Shown here: piece by piece, positions 60,101 through 64,000 of the stretch | How positions within the stretch are numbered: position 1 is the first letter of the stretch | How the letters are laid out: each line of letters opens with the position of its first letter | Assembly: GCA_024291935.2 (NCBI GenBank) | Contig: CM044315.1 | Coordinates: 77,606,385 to 77,670,384 of the forward strand | Direction of reading: 5' to 3' | Length of the DNA stretch: 64,000 nucleotides | DNA from: Okapia johnstoni | Lineage: Eukaryota > Chordata > Mammalia > Artiodactyla > Giraffidae | Notes under the pieces: generated by a model | Told to the model about the DNA's origin: nothing | What the model saw: the letters and a program-made list of their open reading frames with translations, nothing else | Databases searched by the model: none | Position numbers and translations under genes: made by a program

Positions 60101-61755
60101 TGGTCTGGTTGCTTTTTTTTTTTTTTTTTTTTAAGGTGATAAGATCATGAAACTCTGCCTAAAGTGGTATAGTCACAAGGTGAAGTAAGCTACTCAGACA
60201 AATTATTTAGTTAGTGTGAAATAGTTCCTAGACAACAGGATCCTGCCCATTTAGGAAATGGGTGTCATGAAGGCACCTGAGCAAGTGTGCATTCCCTTAC
60301 TGCTGGCATATGCATGCCTTCCCCAGCTGCCAAGTGCACACAGCGAATCAGATCATTTGTGGCATAATGTTCCCTGAATGGTCTAGGCTCAAATCCAGCC
60401 CAGCCCTCATCAACACTGAGTACTAAAGATGTCTCTAGTAATTATTGATTCATTCCTTCATTGCCCTCAGAGGGAGCCTATTTGGGGTCAAGAACTACAG
60501 GCTAACTAGGCTTTGGAAACATGAAGAATCAGATGAGGTCCTCCTTCTGCCTTAAATCTTCTATGATCTTTGTTTTGGACAGAAAGAAGATAGTTCAGAG
60601 TCTCAGGTATCTAAGCTTAGAGAGAAACTGCAGCTGATAAGTGCTCTCACAAACAAACCTGAGAGCAGCAGGCCTCCAGAGACTGCCAATGAAGGTAAGA
60701 TATTCAGGATTGGCTTCTGAATATTTCACGCAGGCTTGGGCAGCTCGCCTCCCACACAGGAAATGGAGAAAGGTGTTCTGGCAGGACTGATGGCACGGAG
60801 TGAATGATGCCTGAGCGCACCGAGTTGAAGCTGCTACACTTTGCTTTCATTTAGAAAAAACCCATTTTGCACATGATTTGTACTCCAGTCTATTAAGGGA
60901 AGAATGGGTAATGTTTAGCTGGAAATAGACTTCTCCATGCTGTCTGCATCCAATTATAGACAAAAACATTACTGTCATAGTGTGTATTAAACCAGCCCTA
61001 AATGTTGTTTACGGGAGTCTTCATTTCTGTAAGTGCATAAAATTTACTTAAAAATAAATATTAGTCCTCCTGAAAAGCCATTAACAAGTAATAACAGTGG
61101 GATCATTGGGTTGGAAGGGCGTTTGACTTTAGGCAGGGACATAACTGCCTTGATGCTAGCAGTTGCATCAACCTCTGCTGGTGCTACTTCATGATGTAAC
61201 CAAAGCACTAGATTATGTTCGTTTTGACCTCTACCCACCCAAAAATATTTTTCATTTGGGGAAAAGCAATACAACTTCTGTTACTTTCTTTTACGTGGGA
61301 GACAAAGTATAGTGGGAGGCCTTTCCCTGACATTGTGCTACATAATTGTATGGTAGCGCTCTTTCAGCATAGCCGGTCTGGTGACACATACACTCAAATC
61401 AAGCTCTTAGCAGAGCTCCTACGATGTCAAATCCCCAATTCTTTTCTCATTGCGGCTTGAACTCTCAACCTCTAAACACATGTAATGCTAACTTGTACTG
61501 TAAGAGCATCCAGTTGGGACCACAGCTTCAAACTTTAATACTGAATATTAAAATTTGAAGGTGACCTTCAATATTGGCTTAATTTTATGTCAGACTGGTA
61601 ATACTAAAACTGTATATTGTTTGTTACAGAGCAAGTACAGAATTTCACATCAAAGCCATCAACATTGCCAAAATTCCCACGGTCTCTTGGAGACCAGATT
61701 GAGAAAGCTGTTCAGCTAAGACCTGTTTCCCTTCCAGGAATTTCTAGCATCGAAG
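30643..61755 (+). CDS. EFCAB14: EFCAB14, EF-hand calcium-binding domain protein 14 (exons 1-10, 3' partial)
   Basis: Ten exons join in phase: 30643-30824, 32453-32601, 38206-38351, 49096-49194, 52861-52971, 55111-55215, 56245-56436, 58205-58291, 60583-60694 and 61630-61755. They give 436 codons plus one base, with GT-AG borders throughout. The start [20 protein letters not shown] and the order of later segments match human EFCAB14 as I recall it. Domains seen: basic N-terminus (2-32), acidic serine cluster (37-49), one hydrophobic helix (about 70-93), then a long charged helical region (about 95-330) typical of a coiled coil. Sequons fall at N152, N238, N255, N295, N300, N323 and N399, which fits a lumenal or extracellular C-terminal side (inference: type II membrane protein). 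The human protein ends in EF-hand sequence about 59 residues further on; that last exon is outside the window. The molecular function is poorly known. Calcium binding is inferred from the family name and cannot be seen here. Confidence 0.96.
31384..31514 (-). mobile_element. Bov-tA SINE, partial (intron 1)
   Basis: ctcagtcatgtccagctctt to gggaagaatactggagcaga. Flanks tagtgagcacaa and tagtaaacacaa suggest a worn target-site duplication. Confidence 0.88.
31515..32452 (+). other. Rest of EFCAB14 intron 1
   Basis: No repeat clearly recognised. The intron ends tatgatcag at the exon 2 acceptor. Confidence 0.6.
32453..32601 (+). CDS. EFCAB14: EFCAB14 coding exon 2 (transmembrane exon)
   Basis: Begins after atcag and completes Lys61, then reads [12 protein letters not shown]. 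It carries the single transmembrane segment, about residues 70-93, rich in Cys, Val, Ala and Leu and ending at VWMQVAL. Cysteines at 67, 68, 71 and 75 on the cytosolic edge are possible palmitoylation sites (inference). It ends one base into codon 111, donor A|gtaagt. Confidence 0.96.
32602..34146 (+). other. EFCAB14 intron 2, left part
   Basis: Mostly AT-rich unassigned sequence, with a short MIR-like piece near 33060-33150. No other exon-like signal. Confidence 0.5.
34159..34204 (-). mobile_element. Tiny 46-bp Bov-tA SINE with perfect target-site duplication
   Basis: GTT-rich 3' tail (gtttgttgttgctgttgttg) then tttagtcactaagtcgagtc. Identical 12-bp flanks tttgggtcacat at 34147-34158 and 34205-34216 show it is a complete insertion event, extremely 5'-truncated. 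Confidence 0.8.
35128..35205 (+). other. Candidate in-frame cassette exon in EFCAB14 intron 2
   Basis: A 78-bp stretch bounded by a strong acceptor (gttttctttttctag, AG at 35126-35127) and a donor (AAAG|gtagac). Phase 1 at both ends matches the exon 2/exon 3 junction exactly. No stop in frame. It would add about 26 residues ([20 protein letters not shown], then TLSLK) just after the membrane segment. It is not part of the standard human protein as I know it. Transcript support unknown. Confidence 0.35.
35570..35710 (+). repeat. L2 3' end remnant (intron 2)
   Basis: ctgagaatttcaggttcttt and ctgggcacatagtaggggcc. Confidence 0.5.
36640..37030 (+). repeat. L2 remnant (intron 2)
   Basis: tgatccctgccctcaggcag, gtctgatggaggagatagat and ggaaggtcagcttggaaagg in L2 order. 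Confidence 0.55.
37835..37898 (+). repeat. Left copy of a 64-bp local duplication
   Basis: Matches 38750-38813 at 60 of 64 positions with no gaps (gaatttgagtaatttgctca core). It sits in MIR-like sequence about 310 bases before exon 3. Confidence 0.85.
38206..38351 (+). CDS. EFCAB14: EFCAB14 coding exon 3
   Basis: Acceptor gcttttag at 38205. With the base left from exon 2 it reads [20 protein letters not shown] and ends MNKQ (residues 111-159). Glu/Lys/Leu-rich heptad-like sequence fits the start of the coiled coil. N152-I-T is a glycosylation sequon. Donor CAG|gtagca is weaker than the others because +4 is g. Confidence 0.95.
38671..38693 (+). repeat. Poly-C tract, 23 bases
   Basis: Twenty-three uninterrupted C in intron 3, bordered by gtatcgtcta and gcaagaaa. 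Confidence 0.9.
38750..38813 (+). repeat. Right copy of the 64-bp local duplication
   Basis: Second copy, 915 bases from the first; the two copies flank exon 3. Confidence 0.85.
39500..39703 (-). mobile_element. Bov-tA SINE (intron 3)
   Basis: ttggtcatgtccaactcttt to ctagcgccacctgggtg, with a TG/CA-rich stretch at 39475-39503 just before it. Confidence 0.9.
40140..40320 (-). repeat. MIR SINE remnant (intron 3)
   Basis: gtctccattttacagataag, gaggttaagaggtttaccca, ccaaggtcaactgctgtg. Confidence 0.75.
41009..41071. repeat. Cluster of short inverted repeats
   Basis: aagtcctcta occurs directly repeated and faces cttagaggactt; a second pair tcctctaag / cttagagga follows within 30 bases. Several overlapping hairpins are possible. 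Confidence 0.75.
41232..41617 (-). other. Overlapping antisense ORFs of unknown nature
   Basis: Two minus-strand frames stay open for 100-106 codons across the same DNA (41232-41552 and 41315-41617). The predicted peptides have mixed, protein-like composition but I recognise no family. No poly-A, splice sites or promoter support a gene. It may be a decayed retrocopy or chance. Confidence 0.25.
41880..42125 (-). mobile_element. Old L1M fragment, right end of outer nest (intron 3)
   Basis: Reverse L1 of the taggttataggttattgtat and cagattgttttctagtattt type. The matching continuation appears at 45278, after a younger L1. Confidence 0.55.
44026..44717 (-). mobile_element. BovB 3' fragment inserted in the L1
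   Basis: Reverse BovB from ttcagttcagttcagtcgct to gagctttaagccag. L1 sequence resumes at tagtccaggtcaattctttt. No long target-site duplication is visible. Same orientation as the host L1. Confidence 0.93.
44036..44959 (-). pseudogene. Chimeric L1/BovB open reading frame
   Basis: A 307-codon ATG-started frame reads from L1 ORF2 sequence ([16 protein letters not shown] region) straight into the BovB ORF2 C-terminal region ([18 protein letters not shown] to the RMRWLD region) with no stop. It lacks complete endonuclease and RT domains, so it cannot be an active element protein. It is antisense in intron 3. Openness is probably chance plus low age of the BovB. Confidence 0.6.
45278..45480 (-). 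mobile_element. Old L1M fragment, left end of outer nest (intron 3)
   Basis: cttctagaaatgaagctgct, ggattaaagagtataaac and tttccattaacaatgcatga continue the old L1 interrupted at 42125. Confidence 0.55.
45740..46580. repeat. Old interspersed repeat split by a BOVA2 insertion (intron 3)
   Basis: Blocks ttagttatctcttgctgtgt, gtcagaaatttggaagcagc, gaaggcttgactgggactga, then after the SINE agggaattaagtgttcacct and aagaatttgtgggcatattt. The same opening sequence type recurs at 53265. Family not named with certainty. Confidence 0.6.
46093..46365 (+). mobile_element. BOVA2 dimeric SINE with target-site duplication
   Basis: Two BovA monomers in tandem (46093-46227 and 46233-46350) and an AGC tail. 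Identical 12-bp flanks actgctttctta at 46081-46092 and 46366-46377 indicate a young insertion. Confidence 0.93.
46690..46880 (+). repeat. L2 remnant (intron 3)
   Basis: cttactgagtgcctgtgttt, gacatggagcttacagtcta and gaaatgctatgaaggaagag. Confidence 0.55.
47260..47568 (+). repeat. L2 3' end (intron 3)
   Basis: cactggaataaaatagggct and cgataaatatttgttgtagg, followed by GAAT repeats. Confidence 0.6.
47572..47790 (+). mobile_element. Bov-tA SINE (intron 3)
   Basis: ggcttccctggtgactcagt head to ggacctgactgtgactcagc; flanked by gaatgag-type sequence on both sides. Confidence 0.92.
47885..48110 (+). repeat. L2 3' end (intron 3)
   Basis: gatgtaagctccatgagagc, ctccacagtgttgggcacag and aaggtgccagatatgtgttg. 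Confidence 0.65.
48111..49095 (+). other. EFCAB14 intron 3, right end
   Basis: No repeat recognised. Ends with the pyrimidine tract and ctttcag of the exon 4 acceptor. Confidence 0.55.
49096..49194 (+). CDS. EFCAB14: EFCAB14 coding exon 4
   Basis: Thirty-three codons, phase 0 at both ends (residues 160-192): begins [16 protein letters not shown] and ends VEGLQK. Preceded by a pyrimidine-rich acceptor (ctttcag) and followed by a strong donor (AAG|gtaagt). Being symmetrical, it could be skipped without breaking the frame. Leu/Val-spaced helical sequence continues the coiled coil. Confidence 0.96.
49195..50117 (+). other. EFCAB14 intron 4, left part
   Basis: No repeat clearly recognised apart from an A-rich run near 49612-49622. 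No exon-like signal. Confidence 0.5.
50118..50345 (-). mobile_element. Bov-tA SINE (intron 4)
   Basis: GTT-rich 3' tail, then gttgccaagttgtatccaac, ending ccactgagccaccagggaag (full tRNA head). Confidence 0.93.
51104..51366 (-). mobile_element. BOVA2 dimeric SINE (intron 4)
   Basis: Reverse dimer: gctgctgctgctaagtcgct at the left, second monomer from gaagtcgctcagtcgtgtcc. Flanks ctggctggct at 51094-51103 and 51367-51376 form a 10-bp target-site duplication. Confidence 0.92.
51418..51529 (+). mobile_element. Bovine L1 3' terminal insertion with target-site duplication
   Basis: atggggaacacatgtaaacc, ggctgattcatgtcaatgta, gtaaagtaattagcccccaa and a poly-A tail. Identical 14-bp flanks aaaaatactaatgg at 51404-51417 and 51530-51543. 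Confidence 0.9.
52028..52051 (+). repeat. (TG)n microsatellite (intron 4)
   Basis: About twelve TG units. Confidence 0.9.
52110..52832 (+). mobile_element. Old L1 3' end abutting exon 5
   Basis: L1 order: aatcacaatgatataccact, gttcatagcagcttaatttg, gatgtatccatacagtggaa, tggttgcctggcagtgggga, tgtcataataaagctattaa. It ends about 28 bases before exon 5. Confidence 0.8.
52861..52971 (+). CDS. EFCAB14: EFCAB14 coding exon 5
   Basis: Thirty-seven codons, phase 0 at both ends (residues 193-229): begins [18 protein letters not shown] and ends LLQRDM. Acceptor ctgttcag, donor ATG|gtaagg. An old L1 3' end stops only about 30 bases before the exon, so the acceptor has very little host intron sequence of its own. 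Confidence 0.96.
53265..53626 (+). repeat. MaLR-type LTR and related old repeat (intron 5)
   Basis: Starts tcgctacataacaaatcacc and aaacttagtggcttaaaac; ends ttgttttaagccaccaagtt, ggggatgatttgttatacag, the MLT1-like LTR terminus. May be two adjoining elements. Confidence 0.55.
53627..55110 (+). other. EFCAB14 intron 5, right part
   Basis: Contains an (ATT)n microsatellite at 54139-54176; otherwise unassigned. A 147-codon frame across 53761-54204 includes the microsatellite and shows no family features. Confidence 0.5.
55111..55215 (+). CDS. EFCAB14: EFCAB14 coding exon 6
   Basis: Thirty-five codons, phase 0 at both ends (residues 230-264): from [13 protein letters not shown] to HSENLKQ. It includes a proline-rich break (IIPPPS) that would interrupt the helix, and sequons at N238 (NGS) and N255 (NKT). 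Acceptor gttaacag, donor CAG|gtactt. Confidence 0.95.
56245..56436 (+). CDS. EFCAB14: EFCAB14 coding exon 7
   Basis: The largest internal exon seen: 64 codons, phase 0 at both ends (residues 265-328), from [14 protein letters not shown] to [11 protein letters not shown]. Helical, coiled-coil-like sequence with three sequons (N295-E-T, N300-L-T, N323-L-S). Acceptor ccactccag, donor ATG|gtaagc. Confidence 0.96.
56820..57055 (+). mobile_element. L1 3' fragment followed by CHR-type SINE (intron 7)
   Basis: 56820-56911: gcaacattgtaaatcaacta-type bovine L1 3' end. 56912-57055: gggacttcctggtggtctac head, ggtcagggaactagatccca, A-rich tail. Confidence 0.82.
57056..58204 (+). other. EFCAB14 intron 7, right part
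   Basis: No repeat clearly recognised. Long pyrimidine tract before the exon 8 acceptor. Confidence 0.5.
58205..58291 (+). CDS. EFCAB14: EFCAB14 coding exon 8
   Basis: Twenty-nine codons, phase 0 at both ends (residues 329-357): [15 protein letters not shown] to VKSQGIK. The acceptor is cccttttaag, with A rather than C or T before AG, so it is slightly weak but has a long pyrimidine tract. Donor AAG|gtaaat. The first two residues differ from human as I recall it; the rest aligns well. Confidence 0.92.
58415..58650 (+). repeat. L2-like remnant (intron 8)
   Basis: ccatgccaagctctctgcta, gaatgtaagtgctacagagg and gaagacttccctaaggaagg. Confidence 0.5.
58651..59612 (+). other. EFCAB14 intron 8, middle
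   Basis: AT-rich, nothing recognised. Confidence 0.5.
59614..59742 (-). mobile_element. Bov-tA SINE, partial (intron 8)
   Basis: ttagtcgataagttgtgtct to gggttgccatttccttctac. Confidence 0.88.
59743..60582 (+). other. EFCAB14 intron 8, right part
   Basis: Holds a run of about 20 T near 60113-60132; otherwise nothing recognised. Confidence 0.5.
60583..60694 (+). CDS. EFCAB14: EFCAB14 coding exon 9
   Basis: Residues 358-394 plus one base: [20 protein letters not shown] to RPPETANE. A short [11 protein letters not shown] helix is followed by a Ser/Pro-rich, probably disordered linker. Acceptor ttggacag, donor G|gtaaga. Phase 1 end matches the phase of exon 10. Confidence 0.95.
60695..61629 (+). 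other. EFCAB14 intron 9
   Basis: Nothing recognised. Ends in a pyrimidine-poor but clear ttgttacag acceptor. Confidence 0.5.
61630..61755 (+). CDS. EFCAB14: EFCAB14 coding exon 10 (last coding exon in the window)
   Basis: Acceptor gttacag. Completes Glu395, then [18 protein letters not shown] to LPGISSIE436 plus one base. Ser/Pro/Lys-rich linker with sequon N399-F-T. Donor G|gtaaaa at 61756. In human the sequence that follows is the EF-hand tail; no matching exon occurs between 61,756 and 64,000, so the gene runs out of the window. Confidence 0.95.
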
Positions 61756-61842
61756 GTAAAATTTTTATATTATGGAGTGATAGAGGAAATAGCTCAAAGT
61801 TGTAACTTTCTAACTTTTTTAACTTGTAAGATAAAGATTGAT

Positions 61843-62064
61843 ATCTAACACTGTTGAGCACTTCCTGTGGGCCAGATACTTGATATGCATTATGTCATAT
61901 AATGCTGGTAACAATCCTGGGACCATCAGTAGTCATGTATTATACCCATTTTACCAATAGGGAATTGCCTAAAGTCCACACAGCCAATAACTGATGAGGC
62001 AAAATTCACACCAAGGCAGTTTGACAACGAAACTTTTACTCTTAACCACACTGCACTATGTTAT
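61843..62064 (-). repeat. MIR SINE remnant (intron 10)
   Basis: ttgagcacttcctgtgggcc, cccattttaccaataggga and tttactcttaaccacactgc. Confidence 0.75.
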
Positions 62065-62727
62065 CTCTCTGTGAATGTTTTTTAGAGTCTTCAGTCATTC
62101 CATGAGTACCTAGTTAGACCCAGTGTAAGCAGTAAGAATACAGTATAAGAAGATACAGTCTCACTTTCCCCATGGATATAACAGTCCAGTGAAGAAGACA
62201 ACCAAACATAATACTGTGCGACTAGCAAAGTAAAGTAAAAGTTGACCCTGTTTGTCAGAAGTCCTCCAAAAATGAGGGATCTTTGGCTGAAAATCGGCAA
62301 GATAAATGTTAGTAGGAAGCATCTGATTCACAGAGAAATGTGTTTGTCTTGCTTCCAGCAGTGTGTGTTCCATCCCTCTTTGTGGTGTTTGGTCTCCTGA
62401 TTTTGCACTTGGTAACTGCCTGGAAGATCACCCATTCCTATCACCCTCTCTGCCTGACTCTTCACCTCACTTTAGAAACCCTTCCACCAGGAAACATTTT
62501 CTTACCTCCTAGGACTGGACGAGGCTCCTCCTGTGTGTGTACTCACAGTATCTTACGTTTGCACGTGTCACGCTGCTGTAATTTCCTGGGAGCTATAACA
62601 TTTAACTTCACTCCCAGCCCCTATCGTCGTTCCTGGTACATATGAATATTTGTTAAGTGAATAAGTTATCTACAGGTTACAATTAATTCTTAAAGCATAG
62701 AAGACTTAAATTTACATTGCCATTTAA

Positions 62728-63202
62728 TTTGAGTTAGTTCTAATGAGGTAGATGAACCGAGAGCCTATTATATAGAGTGAAGTAAGTCAGAAAGAGAAAG
62801 ATAAGTATTGTATACTAACACATACACGTGGAATCTAGAAAGATGGTACTGATGAATTTATTTGCAGGGCAGCAATGGAGAAGCAGACACAGAGAACAGA
62901 CTTACACAGACTTGGCGGGGGGAGGAAGGAGAGGGTGAGATGTATGGAGAAAGTAACATGGAAACTTACATTACCATATGTAAAATAGATAGCCAGTGGG
63001 AATTTGCTGTATGACTCAGGAAACTCCAACCAGGGCTCTATGACAACCCAGAGGGGTGGGAAGGGGTGAGAGGCGGGAGGGAGGTTCAGAGGGAGGGGAC
63101 ATATGTATACCTATGGCTGATTCATGTTGAATATTTGACAGGAAACAGCATAATTCTGTAAAGCAATTATCATTCGATTAAATTTTTTTTAAAAAAATTG
63201 AT
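62728..63202 (+). mobile_element. Bovine L1 3' end with target-site duplication (intron 10)
   Basis: tagttctaatgaggtagatg to attatcattcgattaaattt plus A tail. Identical 12-bp flanks attgccatttaa at 62716-62727 and 63203-63214. Confidence 0.88.
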
Positions 63203-63738
63203 ATTGCCATTTAAATACTTTCTTCCCTATCCCCAATTTTTTTCTTTCTGTTTCCTGGGGAGACAGGACAGTGTTAAGTTGTGTTTGTTGGCAAAACAAG
63301 TTGCCTCCTCTTGCTCTTCATTTTTACATCAAGAATTGATGAAATAAAAGGAGGAAAGACTGTTAGATTAAGAAATAGCCATCTTAACATTTCTACTTTA
63401 ATCCCTAATATAGATGGTGCACACTTTTGAATGACTACATTTTTTAAATGACCTGAGGCAACAATCTGATTTTTATTAGAATACTCTTGCAGAGTGCATA
63501 GCACATTCTATAAACTCATGCCCCGTGTGTACACGTGCACACACACACACAAAAAAACATTTTCCAGTTGACCACTTGGTGGCAGGAATTGGGAACAAGT
63601 GTCTCATTGCTTTCCTGGCTTTCAGAGAGCTTTATATAGCTGCTTTGCTGGGGCTCTTAGGACTGAAAGTAGGGACTTATACAAAAGGTTGTCTACAAAA
63701 TTGCTTGACGGTACTGTCCTCTGGTATTAGAGACTGAA

Positions 63739-64000
63739 TCTATTTTTTTTTTATTGTTTATATTTAATTGAAGGATAACTGCTTTACAATATTGTGTTGG
63801 TTTCTACCATACATCAACATGACTCAGCCATAGGTATACATATGTCCCCTCCCTCTTGAACCTCCCTTCTGCCTCTCACCCCTTCCCACCCCTCTGGGTT
63901 GTCATAGAGCCCTGGTTGGAGTTTCCTGAGTCATACAGCAAATTCCCACTGGCTATCTATATGTTTCTATGCTGCTGTCTCCATTTGTCACCCTCTCTTT
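63739..64000 (-). mobile_element. Bovine L1 3' end, inverted copy (runs off window)
   Basis: Starts with T run (reverse poly-A). ttcctgagtcatacagcaaa and cccactggctatctatatg are the reverse complement of the copy at 62,728-63,202. Confidence 0.88.

Noticed and set aside
61756..64000. Last EFCAB14 exon with the EF-hand sequence
   Set aside because: I looked for the expected calcium-loop coding sequence and found none; the rest of the window is MIR, L1 3' ends and unassigned intron.

Overview
This is vertebrate nuclear DNA, almost certainly from a ruminant and most likely a bovid such as cattle. The evidence is many BovB (RTE-type) LINE copies, Bov-tA and BOVA2 tRNA-derived SINEs, cetartiodactyl CHR-type SINEs, bovine-type L1 3' ends and two solo retroviral LTRs. 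Sheep or goat cannot be excluded by reading alone. There are no prokaryotic genes, no CRISPR array and no tRNA or rRNA genes; the tRNA-like stretches are SINE heads.

Layout. Bases 1-29,300 are intergenic and built mostly of interspersed repeats. The main parts are a 2.9 kb BovB with an open reverse-transcriptase stretch (about 9,918-12,785), an old L1 broken by five later insertions (about 13,090-16,010), a reverse-strand BovB (16,014-17,857), an L1 with a nested SINE (21,045-22,370), another BovB (22,722-23,793) and two long pure CA microsatellites. Bases 29,480-29,870 form a GC-rich, CpG-rich promoter with a palindromic CRE, a CCAAT box and GC boxes.

The only protein-coding host gene is EFCAB14 (formerly KIAA0494), on the + strand. 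Ten coding exons with consistent phases and GT-AG borders lie between 30,643 and 61,755 and give 436 complete codons. Compared with human EFCAB14 as I recall it (about 495 residues), the C-terminal EF-hand part is missing and should lie on a further exon beyond base 64,000. The visible protein has a basic N-terminus, an acidic serine cluster, one transmembrane helix, and a long helical, probably coiled-coil region with several N-glycosylation sequons.

The introns hold the usual ruminant repeats. Intron 3 carries a three-level nest (old L1, then younger L1, then BovB) and a young BOVA2 dimer. Intron 10 carries two bovine L1 3' ends facing each other.

I found no convincing new multi-gene system. 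The most useful leads are a possible unannotated 78-bp in-frame cassette exon in intron 2, a possible 40-codon upstream ORF in the 5' leader, a 64-bp microduplication flanking exon 3, an inverted L1 pair in intron 10, and a nested insertion that creates a fused L1/BovB reading frame.
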